44,424 nt of DNA. It comes from Candidatus Pacearchaeota archaeon. Its GTDB lineage: Archaea > Nanobdellota > Nanobdellia > UBA10117 > JAFCGI01. Shown here piece after piece: positions 1 through 8,197 of the stretch. Where the stretch lies: the NCBI GenBank assembly GCA_017608235.1, contig JAFCGI010000002.1:1-44424 (forward strand). The letters run 5' to 3'. Every line of letters begins with the position of its first letter. Within the stretch, counting starts at the first letter, position 1. The translations under genes were made by a program, and so were the position numbers. The notes below the pieces were generated by a model. The model was not told where the DNA came from, searched no databases, and worked only from the letters and a program-made list of their open reading frames with translations.

Positions 1-34
1 TTGATTGCTTCTTTTTCATTGGAGGAGCTCCCAT
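1..34 (-). CDS. 5' end of an unidentified protein (partial)
   Basis: Only the first eleven codons lie in the window (MGAPPMKKKQS, minus strand, ATG at 34-32). The start is supported by a strong Shine-Dalgarno sequence, GGAGGTG at 38-44, three bases before the ATG. In many archaea the gene after cbf5 is rps13, so uS13 is a guess from gene order, but these residues do not identify it. Confidence 0.45.
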   Translation of the reverse strand, partial: MGAPPMKKKQS

Positions 35-276
35 AAGCACCTCCACTTAGCTTTTTTAGAAATTAATAGGTAGAGCTAATACTTAAGAATTTTGATATGT
101 TTTCGACAGAGCCTATTTTGTACCACTTCAAAGTTAATACTGCGCTCGGTAATCTTTTATAATTCTAACTGCTAGCTCAAATCATGGCTAACTTTCAAAA
201 TAAATCATATAATATTCTCTATCTTTAAAAAATCAAATTTATTTAATCTTTATAACCATGCTTTTACATCCTAACC
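35..276 (-). promoter_or_regulatory. Intergenic region with putative promoter and leader of the left-edge gene
   Basis: No ORF is convincing here. On the minus strand a TATA-like AATTATAAAAG lies at 154-164, predicting transcription start near 130-135 and a leader of about 95 bases before the SD at 38-44. The sequence between about 60 and 150 is less AT-rich than its surroundings and may fold. I could not match it to a tRNA, a box C/D RNA or a known riboswitch. Confidence 0.35.
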
Positions 277-1218
277 TTATAAAAATACTGTATCTGTTTT
301 TATTGCAGTACCTTTTTGTTTCTTTACTATTTCTCCAGAATTCATTTTCGCTATGCCTAAGCCCAACAAATCACTCTCAAGATCAAAAATTGCAACTAAA
401 TCATCTTTCTTAACATTATTATCTAAAGCCACTATTCCAGGAATATAAATAGGAGATCCATGCTTCACAGGAGATATAACATCATCTTTAACAAAAACCT
501 TAGAAAGATGTTCTATTGCAGATTCTATCGGCATTATCACTTGCTGAATATATTTATCTTGCTTTGTTTTCATATAATTCTCATAGTTCTCCTCAAGCTT
601 CTCTATCGTTACTGCATCCTTAATCAAGAATGGCCCATGTTGAACTCTTCTTAATTTAATCATATGCGCCCCTACTCCAAGAGATTCACCAAAATCATGC
701 ACTAATTTTCTAACATAAGTTCCAGCTTCTGTCCCAACCTCAAATTCAACATCTCTCTTCTTAATACTAAGAATATTAAAATAATATACCTCCCTCTCCC
801 TTAATTGCCTCTTTACAGCAGATCTCACTGGAGGTAATTGCTCAATCTTACCAATAAACTTCTTTAGTTCCGCATTCAATGCCTTCTTAGAAATTTCACC
901 ATGCAAATGCATAACTCCTTCGTATTTCTTTCCACCTAAAAGCAAAGTTCTCATAACCTTTGTAGCCTTATTCAAAGCTATTGGCAATACTCCAGTAACC
1001 ATTGGATCTAAAGTTCCACCATGACCTGCTTTCCTAATTTCTAGGACTTCTTTAACACTCTCCAAAGCCATATTAGATGTTGGTCCTGAAGATTTATCTA
1101 AAATAACAATCCCTTTCCCTAAGAGTTCTTGAGCAGATTTCTTTCTAGCTACCAAGATCTTATCTTTAAGTCTAAAAAGAAGTTTTCTCTTCTCAAGTTC
1201 AAAAGGTAGTTTATTCAT
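277..1218 (-). CDS. cbf5: tRNA/rRNA pseudouridine synthase Cbf5 (archaeal TruB family)
   Basis: Catalytic subunit of the archaeal H/ACA ribonucleoprotein; it converts uridine to pseudouridine in rRNA, and can modify U55 of tRNA. The 313 residues match the usual archaeal length. The catalytic motif GHGGTLDPMVTG (about 65-76) places the nucleophilic Asp at residue 71. RLREREVYYFNI-like and GTYVRKLVHDFG segments follow, and the C-terminal 75 residues form a PUA domain. The ATG at 1218 is 26 bp from a TATA box shared with the opposite gene, so the mRNA is probably leaderless. Cbf5 often ends the archaeal spc operon; here an inverted orphan gene separates it from eL14. Confidence 0.95.
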   Translation of the reverse strand: MNKLPFELEKRKLLFRLKDKILVARKKSAQELLGKGIVILDKSSGPTSNMALESVKEVLEIRKAGHGGTLDPMVTGVLPIALNKATKVMRTLLLGGKKYEGVMHLHGEISKKALNAELKKFIGKIEQLPPVRSAVKRQLREREVYYFNILSIKKRDVEFEVGTEAGTYVRKLVHDFGESLGVGAHMIKLRRVQHGPFLIKDAVTIEKLEENYENYMKTKQDKYIQQVIMPIESAIEHLSKVFVKDDVISPVKHGSPIYIPGIVALDNNVKKDDLVAIFDLESDLLGLGIAKMNSGEIVKKQKGTAIKTDTVFL

Positions 1219-1238
1219 ATCATTAAGAATAAAAACTA

Positions 1239-1247
1239 TTATATATA
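1239..1247. promoter_or_regulatory. Shared bidirectional TATA box for cbf5 and the orphan ORF
   Basis: The near-palindromic TTATATATA lies 26 bp from the cbf5 ATG (1218, minus) and 30 bp from the ATG at 1274 (plus). Archaeal TBP sits about 25-27 bp upstream of the start site, so one element could serve both genes and give leaderless transcripts each way. No second TATA fits in the 55-bp gap. Confidence 0.5.
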
Positions 1248-1273
1248 TCTTTAACTTTTAACTACAATATATT

Positions 1274-1651
1274 ATGGATCTAAACGACTTAGAACAATTT
1301 ATCAAAAATGCAAATTTACCTGAAAAAATTATTTCAGAGCTAAAAACTGCGCATTCAGATTTCAAAAAAATTAATGACCTCTTAATAGACACTGCAAACC
1401 AAAAAAACTACTTAAATCCTACAAATGACCTTACTATATTAGGTTATGAATTAATCAGAGACAGTAATCTAAATAATATGGATATAGATAAAGACTTTAA
1501 AAAAGGTAATATCTTACTTAATTTTAAATATAAATGGTGGGATAGAGACTATAATTCTGAAACAAGCCTAGACAAACATAAATTCATACTTATAATGTCT
1601 CATCCTTTACTTTCTGAAGAAATAGAGTCAACTCAGATCTTTTATTATTAA
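1274..1651 (+). CDS. Hypothetical protein, 125 aa
   Basis: Not recognised. Acidic protein, predicted helical over residues 1-50 (MDLNDLEQF start), then beta-prone with an aromatic KYKWWDRDY segment near 87-95, ending in FYY. No signal peptide, membrane segment or Cys cluster. It stands alone on the plus strand between two minus-strand translation units; its TATA box supports expression. Codon use resembles its neighbours. Confidence 0.55.
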   Translation: MDLNDLEQFIKNANLPEKIISELKTAHSDFKKINDLLIDTANQKNYLNPTNDLTILGYELIRDSNLNNMDIDKDFKKGNILLNFKYKWWDRDYNSETSLDKHKFILIMSHPLLSEEIESTQIFYY

Positions 1652-1729
1652 AACACAATCTAAAAACAATCTAATATATTATTCTTACTATCAAATATCA
1701 ATTATTTTACTTTCTTCTTTTCAGCCTTT

Positions 1730-2146
1730 TTAGCCTTCTTTCTTTTCTGTCTTTTTCTTAGCTACTTTCTTTTCCTTTGGCTTTTTTTCTTTTTTACCTT
1801 TATCTTCTTTCTTGCCAAATAGTTTAAACCCTTTCTTTTCTTTTTTTACTTCTGGTTTTTTAACTTTTTGTGCTTCTTGAGCTTCCTGCCTTGTTTTTTT
1901 TATTTTAGCTGGAGCTTTCTTTTCTATAGTAATTTTCAGAGATTCCAAAGCTTTCTTTACTTCCTCTGAACTAGCTCCCTTCCTTAGCTCTACTTTTTTG
2001 CCAATAAACTGTAAATGCTTTAAATTACATTTTCTCCTACGAGTATTTCCATCAATAAGAACTTCATGCTTTGAAATAGTATCAACTATAATACATTCCT
2101 TACCTGCATCCCTTCCTGCAATCTTAACACATACACTTCCAATCAT
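1730..2146 (-). CDS. rpl14e: Large-subunit ribosomal protein eL14 (L14e) with Lys-rich tail
   Basis: Last gene of the superoperon. Residues 1-75 form the KOW/SH3-like L14e core (starting MIGSVCVKIAGRDAGKEC). The other ~60 residues are Lys/Glu-rich and unlike the short (~75-95 aa) archaeal homologues. It starts 11 nt after eL34. The annotated end (KKEG) may not be the original one: the next frame continues as a Lys-rich stretch to a stop at 1702-1704, suggesting a late frameshift. Confidence 0.88.
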   Translation of the reverse strand: MIGSVCVKIAGRDAGKECIIVDTISKHEVLIDGNTRRRKCNLKHLQFIGKKVELRKGASSEEVKKALESLKITIEKKAPAKIKKTRQEAQEAQKVKKPEVKKEKKGFKLFGKKEDKGKKEKKPKEKKVAKKKTEKKEG

Positions 2147-2157
2147 CTCTTACCACC

Positions 2158-2514
2158 TTATTTTTTACTTATAGGCAAAACATAGTTCTTTAATTTTAAA
2201 GGAATATCTTTTTCTTTTATAAGACCAAATTTTAACTTTGCTCTCAACTTTAACACTTCTCTTGTACATTTACTACATAGCTGCCCAGCAAAAGGTCTTT
2301 CTGGAACTCTTTGAGATTTAAGCATTTTTTTAATCTCAATAATTCTGCCTCTTGGAACCCCTAGTAATAACCCTTTACATACTGCACAAACATGCTTTGC
2401 AGTCTTCTTTTTCTTATAATGAGTTACAGTTCTAACTCCTGGAGTTCTTTTTCTAACTTTCTTACTAGCTTTTGTCTTAAATCTCGGTTGACCTTTTACT
2501 TCTATCCTTGCCAT
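2158..2514 (-). CDS. rpl34e: Large-subunit ribosomal protein eL34 (L34e)
   Basis: Archaeal/eukaryotic r-protein of the 50S subunit. A four-Cys zinc site is visible: C43/C46 (CAVC) and C80/C83 (CSKC). The N-terminus is strongly basic with the family's RTPG element. Length (118) is slightly above the ~90-residue norm because of a C-terminal extension after residue 90. It follows the EMC3-like gene by 1 nt. Adenylate and cytidylate kinase genes that often flank it in archaea are absent. Confidence 0.93.
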   Translation of the reverse strand: MARIEVKGQPRFKTKASKKVRKRTPGVRTVTHYKKKKTAKHVCAVCKGLLLGVPRGRIIEIKKMLKSQRVPERPFAGQLCSKCTREVLKLRAKLKFGLIKEKDIPLKLKNYVLPISKK

Positions 2515-2515
2515 C

Positions 2516-2950
2516 TTAAGCTACCTTCAATGCCTTCCTAAATAATCCTGTAAATACCATTGAACATAAAATATATGTTCCTAACCATCCCAATGAAGTT
2601 CCCAATAATGGTAAACTAAATGGAAAAACAATAACTTTTATACCTTCAAATACACTTCTTAAACCTGCAAATATTGCTAAAAAAGGCAGCATAGTTATTA
2701 ACATAGGCTTCATTGTTTGCGAGAGATACTTCATATTTAATTTATTCACTTTATTACTAAGCTCCATCATTTTTTCTGTATCTCCTCTATGTTCCTTCAT
2801 TTGAGCCTGATACTTTTTCATATCATTTTTAACTTCTTTCATAAGTACTTGATCTGTAGCAAACTTATAAACTAAAGTTATAATTAATGACAACAATATA
2901 CTTATACCTAAAATTGAAATTCCAGGATTTTGTTGTAGTGCTTCTATCAT
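2516..2950 (-). CDS. EMC3/TMCO1-like membrane insertase (DUF106)
   Basis: Archaeal member of the Oxa1 superfamily (Ylp1-like, related to EMC3, TMCO1 and Get1), expected to help SecY insert membrane proteins. It has a TM segment near the N-terminus (ISILGISILLSLIITLVY), a charged coiled-coil hairpin, and two more hydrophobic segments toward the C-terminus. An upstream in-frame start at 2971 is TTG; I prefer the ATG at 2950, four bases after the SecY stop and preceded by GGAG at 7-nt spacing, giving 144 aa. Position directly after secY is conserved in archaea. Confidence 0.85.
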   Translation of the reverse strand: MIEALQQNPGISILGISILLSLIITLVYKFATDQVLMKEVKNDMKKYQAQMKEHRGDTEKMMELSNKVNKLNMKYLSQTMKPMLITMLPFLAIFAGLRSVFEGIKVIVFPFSLPLLGTSLGWLGTYILCSMVFTGLFRKALKVA

Positions 2951-2954
2951 TTTT

Positions 2955-4358
2955 CTACTCCGGTGCAACAAACTTCCTCAATGCAGGATGCATATCAAAT
3001 GCATGTTGCTTTGCAATATCTTCATATAAACGATAAACAATCATCACCGCTAATAATATTCCAGTACCTCTTGCCAAGGCACCACTAAGGTCAGCAAAAG
3101 CAGCTAAAAATCCTACTGTTGCTCCTCCCATAATAGTTAGAGCAGGTATATATCGGTTTAAAATCTTTTCTAATACTCTAGGGTCCCTTCTAAAACCAGG
3201 AATCTGCAACCCAGAAGCTAATATCTGTTTTGCCTGAGCACCAGCATCCATATTAGATGTTTTAACCCATAATACACTAAATAACACTGCTCCTAACACT
3301 AAAACACTAGTATACACCACTGCCTGAATAACCATATCTCCTGATGCACTACCTCTTAACAAAGCAGATATAATATCTGGAGATGCAATCCATTTAACTA
3401 AACCAGACGCAGGCACATTTCCCGAATAAGTTCCTAATATAGGATGTCCCCAATTCTGTAGCAATCTTGCCCAAAGCTGAATATTAGCCATCAGAGCAGC
3501 AATTAAAATAACAGGAATATTACTTGTATATAAAAATCTTAAAGGCCATCTCATCCCATAACCTCTCATTCTTCCAAAACTTAACGGAATTTCTACCTTC
3601 ATAGCCTGTGCATAAACCGCCATCAAGAATACAAGAATAGTTGCAATTATCGCAGCTGCCGCTAAAATAGCAGTAGTAGGATCTCCTGCAGCCAAGGCTT
3701 GGAATAGCTGTAGTACTTTTCCTACAGAATATGTAGATCCTTCAGCACTAGCACCAATTCCTTTTATAGGATTAAATGCAGTAACAAAAATCTGATGAGA
3801 CACTCCTGCTACAATAAACAATCCAACACCAGAACCAAAACCCCATTTATTAATTACCTCATCCATTAAAAATATCATATATCCTCCAATGAATAATTGT
3901 ATAATCAATAACATTTGCATTATAACAAACACAGTAGTTCCAGCTAATGCTGGATCAGGAGCTAGACCTCCCATTAAAACATAAATTGATGCCTCAAAAA
4001 CAATGAATAATATAGTAAGAACTTTCTGCAAACCTTGAAACTTGGCCTTCCCTTCTTGAGTGGTCAGATCCATTCCTAAAAATCCAGATCCCACTAATAG
4101 CTGTAAAATAATACTAGCCATTACAATTGGACCAATACCTAAAGAGATCACAGATCCAAAATTTGCTCCTAATATGATAGAAAGTGATTCAAATTGTTCT
4201 AAAGCATTTTTCCCTAATCCATAAAGAGGCACATGATACAATACAAAATATAAAAGCAATGTCATACCAGTCCACTTTAGTTTCTCATTAAAGTTTAACC
4301 TTTTCTTTCTAGGACTTGTTATTTCTGGCAAATACCTGAGTATAGACTCCCAGCTCAT
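2955..4358 (-). CDS. secY: Preprotein translocase subunit SecY (Sec61 alpha)
   Basis: Central pore of the Sec translocon. 467 aa with about ten hydrophobic helices, the usual archaeal length. Recognisable segments include LGIGPIVMASIILQLL near TM2, the WGFGSGVGLFI loop, the conserved basic cytosolic loop PLSFGRMRGYGMRWPLRFLY, and PGFRRDPR before the last helices. Its ATG overlaps the uL15 stop by one base (TAATG), implying translational coupling to r-protein synthesis. Confidence 0.96.
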   Translation of the reverse strand: MSWESILRYLPEITSPRKKRLNFNEKLKWTGMTLLLYFVLYHVPLYGLGKNALEQFESLSIILGANFGSVISLGIGPIVMASIILQLLVGSGFLGMDLTTQEGKAKFQGLQKVLTILFIVFEASIYVLMGGLAPDPALAGTTVFVIMQMLLIIQLFIGGYMIFLMDEVINKWGFGSGVGLFIVAGVSHQIFVTAFNPIKGIGASAEGSTYSVGKVLQLFQALAAGDPTTAILAAAAIIATILVFLMAVYAQAMKVEIPLSFGRMRGYGMRWPLRFLYTSNIPVILIAALMANIQLWARLLQNWGHPILGTYSGNVPASGLVKWIASPDIISALLRGSASGDMVIQAVVYTSVLVLGAVLFSVLWVKTSNMDAGAQAKQILASGLQIPGFRRDPRVLEKILNRYIPALTIMGGATVGFLAAFADLSGALARGTGILLAVMIVYRLYEDIAKQHAFDMHPALRKFVAPE

Positions 4359-4897
4359 TACTTTTCAACCTCTTCACTTGATTCTTCCTTAGCTCTCTCA
4401 GATTTTTCTTTAGATTCCAGTTCTACTTTAGTTTCCTTAACTCTTTTCTTAATTAATTCTGTTACTTTTCCGCCAGCAGCAGTAATTTTCTCCTTGGCTG
4501 CTTTTGAAAAATACTTTGCAGTAACATCTAACTTCTCATTCATGTTTCCTGCAGATAAGAGTTTATCATAACCCAAAGCATCTAAATTAATAACATAAAC
4601 ATTCTTTTCCTTCCTAATCAAACCATTATTCACCCAAGAATCTAATTTTTGATTTAATATATTAAAATTAACAACTTTAATAGCTGGTTTCTCCCTTACT
4701 TTACTCATACCATGTTTACCAACAGGCTTAATTCCTTTAGAAAGATATTTTGTCTTTTTCTGTCCGCCTCTCTTACCTATTCCTGCAAATCCCTTTCCAC
4801 CCCTATGGCCAGCACCTCTATGTTTTTTCCTTTCTCCCCAGCCATGAGAGCTATCCCCTCTAAACTTCCTTGTCTTCTTTGATTTTCTAGCTACCAT
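4358..4897 (-). CDS. rpl15: Large-subunit ribosomal protein uL15
   Basis: 50S protein with the typical Gly/Arg/His-rich RNA-binding N-terminus (HRGAGHRGGKGFAGIGKRGG). A globular L15/L27e-like domain follows, with VINLDALGYDKLLSAG near 102-117. The last ~25 residues are a Glu/Lys/Ser tail (EESSEEVEK) beyond the core. That tail is different from the repeated module found in uL22, uS3 and eL32. It starts 8 nt after uL30. Confidence 0.93.
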   Translation of the reverse strand: MVARKSKKTRKFRGDSSHGWGERKKHRGAGHRGGKGFAGIGKRGGQKKTKYLSKGIKPVGKHGMSKVREKPAIKVVNFNILNQKLDSWVNNGLIRKEKNVYVINLDALGYDKLLSAGNMNEKLDVTAKYFSKAAKEKITAAGGKVTELIKKRVKETKVELESKEKSERAKEESSEEVEK

Positions 4898-4905
4898 TAT
4901 ATCTC

Positions 4906-5379
4906 CTAAAGCATCTTTGAAATTAATTTGTTGATTTCCTTTCCTCTATATCCTAAGACTCCACCAATAGAGAAAGGTTTCTTTATCCCTCCCCTTTCAA
5001 ATCCACCAATAGGAGGATGTAACTTAAAGAATTTCTTTAACCCAGGAACATCCTTAAAAGAAATCTTAAATTCATAAAAATCATCAGCAAATTGTTTGAA
5101 ATCCTTTTTTACTTTCTCTTTAAGATATGATTCAGTTAATTTTTGTTTAGTTGTTATTTTTCCTCTTTTTTCTAATAAACTAACAAACACATCCCTATCT
5201 AATTCGCCAAAGGTAGTATAATCCTTAATTTTTCTTAACATTCCTAGATAATCTGGAGAATCAGGAATAACAACACAAGTATTCTTTCTATATAATTTTA
5301 AGAAATTAAGAGTATCCTTAATTTTCTTATTAATTCCAATATCTCCCCTCACTCTAACAATAGCAATTATATTTTTCAT
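4906..5379 (-). CDS. rpl30: Large-subunit ribosomal protein uL30
   Basis: 157 aa, the archaeal/eukaryotic L7-type long form. The N-terminal ferredoxin-like domain starts IIAIVRVRGDIGINKKI with KDTLNFLKLYRKN following. The C-terminal extension contains LHPPIGGFERGGIKKPF. The start overlaps the uS5 stop by 4 nt (ATGA). Confidence 0.94.
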   Translation of the reverse strand: MKNIIAIVRVRGDIGINKKIKDTLNFLKLYRKNTCVVIPDSPDYLGMLRKIKDYTTFGELDRDVFVSLLEKRGKITTKQKLTESYLKEKVKKDFKQFADDFYEFKISFKDVPGLKKFFKLHPPIGGFERGGIKKPFSIGGVLGYRGKEINKLISKML

Positions 5380-6086
5380 TTCTTAACCGGACCATATACT
5401 ATTTTTTTAAGACCATGAGATTTAGTCTCAACAGTACTCTTAAGCGCCTTAAATGTAGCTTTCATCAAATTAATTTTTTTTCTTGTTTGGCCAAATGTTT
5501 TACCCCATACATCCTTAATTCCAGCTAATCTTAAGAGTTTCTTAATTTCATCATCAACTACTAAACCTGTACCTTTTGGAGCAGGCATTAAAACAACTCT
5601 AACACTTCCTTCTCCACCACTGACTTCAAAAGGTAAAGAATGAGGTTCACCACAGCCACACTCCCAAGATCCACAACCTCTAGCAACCTGAATCAACTTT
5701 AATCTAGCATTACGTAAGGCCTTCTCTTTTGAAGGTAAAGTTTCCTTAGCTGCACCAAGTCCCATTCCTACATAACCATCATTATTTCCAACTAAACCAA
5801 CAGCTGTAAAAATAGGTTTATTACCTTCCCTAGACTTCTTTTGGGTTTGCTTGAAAAGTCTTCTCTTACCTCCACCAAACTTTCCTTTAGCCTGCCCAAC
5901 CAAAACCATATCAGAATCTAACTCAGGAAGTAGCCTATCAACTATTTCCGGCTCTGATATCTTCATACTCTTATCTAAGATATCTTTTATATCTGTGATT
6001 TCTTTTGCCTTAACCTTCTTTCCCAAAAGAGTTTTTGGCTTCCAAAGGTCTTCTGCATCAAACTTTTCTTCTTCCTTAGCTACCAT
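5376..6086 (-). CDS. rps5: Small-subunit ribosomal protein uS5
   Basis: 30S protein involved in decoding fidelity. It has the double-stranded-RNA-binding fold with VGNNDGYVGMGLG near 100-112, the archaeal insertion GCGSWECGCGEPHSLPF, and the C-terminal S5 domain (GTGLVVDDEIKKLLRLAGI). 236 aa is slightly long because of an acidic N-terminal extension. One base separates it from uL18. Confidence 0.96.
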   Translation of the reverse strand: MVAKEEEKFDAEDLWKPKTLLGKKVKAKEITDIKDILDKSMKISEPEIVDRLLPELDSDMVLVGQAKGKFGGGKRRLFKQTQKKSREGNKPIFTAVGLVGNNDGYVGMGLGAAKETLPSKEKALRNARLKLIQVARGCGSWECGCGEPHSLPFEVSGGEGSVRVVLMPAPKGTGLVVDDEIKKLLRLAGIKDVWGKTFGQTRKKINLMKATFKALKSTVETKSHGLKKIVYGPVKK

Positions 6087-6087
6087 T

Positions 6088-6600
6088 TTATTTCACTATC
6101 TTTAACCTTAACTCCTCAAAATCTTTTATTATATCTGGTTTTTTAAGATATTCAAATATATGTTTACCTGAAATTCTATCTTCTGATGGTAAGTTTTTAT
6201 CAGAATGTTCAACATTTAATCCAGCATCCACAACTCCTTTCAAAAAGGAATATAACTTAGATTCTTTTGTTGATGTATACAAACCATGATCAAACACTGC
6301 TTTATCTATCTTAGATTCTTTTGCTTTCTTTCCTACTAACAATCCAGTTAGATATGCTGCTGGTAGATTTTTACAACTATATTTCCAGCCTAACTTCTTA
6401 AGAGCAGCAGAACTCACAGAAAACACAGTTCTATCTCCTTTAACATCATAATTAATAACTTGTCCCAAAATATATTTATTAGACTTTCTAACAACCAATC
6501 TTGGTAGTTTTGACTTTAGTAAAGCCAATCTAGACTTGTAATTAGTTTTACCAGCTCTTTTTCTTCTAAACTTAACTGCAAATCTTGGTCCTCTAGCCAT
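6088..6600 (-). CDS. rpl18: Large-subunit ribosomal protein uL18
   Basis: 5S rRNA-binding protein. Basic N-terminus (RRKRAGKTNYKSRL) followed by the L18 core with LVVRKSNKYILGQVINYD near 35-52 and the GLNVEHSDKNLPSEDRISG region. 170 aa matches archaeal homologues. It overlaps eL19 by one base. Confidence 0.95.
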   Translation of the reverse strand: MARGPRFAVKFRRKRAGKTNYKSRLALLKSKLPRLVVRKSNKYILGQVINYDVKGDRTVFSVSSAALKKLGWKYSCKNLPAAYLTGLLVGKKAKESKIDKAVFDHGLYTSTKESKLYSFLKGVVDAGLNVEHSDKNLPSEDRISGKHIFEYLKKPDIIKDFEELRLKIVK

Positions 6601-7046
6601 TATTTCTGTTTAATTAATTTATCAGCATACATTAGAAGATGTTTGCGATTCCTAAAAAAACCTCCCTTAGCTTTCAAATAAAGTTCTCTGTAAATCCGAG
6701 CATCAATATGCTTCTTAGCTCTTAGCTGAGATAATAATTCTCTTTGAGGCCTAATTTTATTTATCCAAGATCTTTTCTTAGGAGTTCTAGCTTTTTGTGC
6801 ACCTTTTCTCTTACCAACACCTTTTTGTCTACCTTTTCTCTTTTGGAGATGTCTTTTTCTAGCTCTTCCCCTTGAAGTACCTTCTTTATTAGATATCTTA
6901 ATCATATTTTCAGCTATCAAATCCTTGACATCTGCTTTAGTGATAGCTTCTTTTATATCAGAAAGATTAGCAGGATTAATCTTAACTCTACTTAAGCCTA
7001 CTTTTGCTGCCTTACTTGCTAATTTCTTTTGAAGTCTTAAGTTCAT
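6600..7046 (-). CDS. rpl19e: Large-subunit ribosomal protein eL19 (L19e)
   Basis: Mostly alpha-helical 50S protein near the polypeptide exit. Typical start MNLRLQKKLASKAAKVG, basic hinge (KGRQKGVGKRKGAQKARTPK) and a C-terminal helical domain with LKAKGGFFRNRKHLLMY. Its ATG overlaps the eL32 stop (AAATGA), inside a stretch that is the same in the uL22/uS3 junction. Confidence 0.95.
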   Translation of the reverse strand: MNLRLQKKLASKAAKVGLSRVKINPANLSDIKEAITKADVKDLIAENMIKISNKEGTSRGRARKRHLQKRKGRQKGVGKRKGAQKARTPKKRSWINKIRPQRELLSQLRAKKHIDARIYRELYLKAKGGFFRNRKHLLMYADKLIKQK

Positions 7047-7214
7047 TTCTTATCTTCCACCCTAGCCTCTTCTTTCTCTGCTTCTCCCGCTTTTGATGAA
7101 ACTTTTTCTAAAAGTTTCTTTTCCTCTTTCCTTGCTTCTTCCTTAGATTCTTCTTCTTTAGCTTCTTCCTTAGATTTTTCTTCTTTAGCTTCTTCTTTAA
7201 GTTTTTCTTTCTTT
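7043..7214 (-). repeat. Copy A of the r-protein tail module (in eL32)
   Basis: In-frame module read on the minus strand: three 27-bp units (7134-7160, 7161-7187, 7188-7214), a 15-bp spacer, and an inverted repeat at 7098-7118 (9-bp arms GAAACTTTT/AAAAGTTTC around TCT on the plus strand). A terminal segment ends at the TGA overlapping the next ATG. It aligns with the uL22 end with two substitutions and one 6-bp gap over about 105 bp. Confidence 0.85.
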
Positions 7215-7657
7215 TTCTCTTTCTTTTTATCTTCTTTCTTTGATTTCTCCTTCTTCCTAGCTAATTTTTCCTTTCTAATCTTTTTTCTTTTCTCAAACAT
7301 TTCTTGAATAATCTTAATATCCTTATCAATATTCTTAACATTCAAAATTTTCAAACCAAGTTCTTTGACCTTATTTAATATAGCTATTTTCTTTTTCTTT
7401 CCAAACCTACTTAAAACAATAATTTCCTTCTCTTTATCTACAAGAGCTAACTGACGAATATTAGAAATTAAAACAGGCTTCATATTATTAATCAAGAATC
7501 TAGTTTTCTTATCAGATCCATATCCAATATTAACCATTACAGGCTTACCTCTTCTCCTAAGCCTTACTTTATTCTGAATACCTCTTGGCTTACGCCAATT
7601 ATCAGATATCCTTTTTCTTCTTCTAGACTCTGATCTCAAAAATACTGGTTTTCTCAT
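7043..7657 (-). CDS. rpl32e: Large-subunit ribosomal protein eL32 with repeated C-terminal tail module
   Basis: The L32e core occupies roughly residues 1-115 (SRRRKRISDNWRKPRG, RFLINNMKPVLISN). The remaining ~85 residues are an added Lys/Glu tail. It contains three 9-residue units of the type KEExxKEEA (DNA 7134-7214), then KKLLEKVSSKAGEAEKEEAR and VEDKK. The last ~105 bp, including the stop and the overlapping eL19 start, are almost identical to the end of uL22. Homologues are normally 110-150 aa. Core function: 50S structural protein; tail function unknown. Confidence 0.93.
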   Translation of the reverse strand: MRKPVFLRSESRRRKRISDNWRKPRGIQNKVRLRRRGKPVMVNIGYGSDKKTRFLINNMKPVLISNIRQLALVDKEKEIIVLSRFGKKKKIAILNKVKELGLKILNVKNIDKDIKIIQEMFEKRKKIRKEKLARKKEKSKKEDKKKEKKKEKLKEEAKEEKSKEEAKEEESKEEARKEEKKLLEKVSSKAGEAEKEEARVEDKK

Positions 7658-8196
7658 ATTGGTTTACCTGCCTTTTCAATAATATAAATTCCATCTTGAA
7701 ATATCCTCTTATCTCTACCTTTCGGCTTTGCTATCTTCTCTATGCTAGCTGCAGTTTGTCCTGCAAGCTCCTTATCTATGGATTCAATAGTTATAATATC
7801 ACCATCAATATTCATCTTAACTTTTTCACTAGCAGAGAATATTTTCGGTTTTTTACCACCAAAATAATTTTGAACTTGTAATTCATTACCTTGTAATTTA
7901 GCACTTATTGGAAAATGAGTTGAACATATTTTTAATTTGTAAATGAAAGGTTCTTGTACCCCAGAAATCATATTTCTTATATGTGCCCTAAAAGTTCCAA
8001 CAACAGCACGATTAGTTGCCCTTTCTTCAGCAACAGTATTTACAGTAACCTTGCTATCCTTAACTTCAATCTTTAAAATATTAGTAGGATATTTTCTTTT
8101 TAGCTCTCCCTTTGGACCTTTAACTATTATCATACCCAAATTTATATTTACTTCAATTCCCTCTGGTATTTGAATAATATCCACTGCTCTTGGCAT
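7654..8196 (-). CDS. rpl6: Large-subunit ribosomal protein uL6
   Basis: 50S protein with two tandem L6 domains. The N-terminal repeat includes NLGMIIVKGPKGELKRKY and the C-terminal repeat ends with the conserved KGRDKRIFQDGIYIIEK. 180 aa is typical for archaea. Four-base overlap with eL32; one base after uS8. Confidence 0.95.
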   Translation of the reverse strand: MPRAVDIIQIPEGIEVNINLGMIIVKGPKGELKRKYPTNILKIEVKDSKVTVNTVAEERATNRAVVGTFRAHIRNMISGVQEPFIYKLKICSTHFPISAKLQGNELQVQNYFGGKKPKIFSASEKVKMNIDGDIITIESIDKELAGQTAASIEKIAKPKGRDKRIFQDGIYIIEKAGKPI

Positions 8197-8197
8197 T

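Noticed and set aside
2951-2971. Upstream extension of the EMC3-like gene
   Set aside because: It begins at TTG within secY; the ATG at 2950 has a better SD and position.
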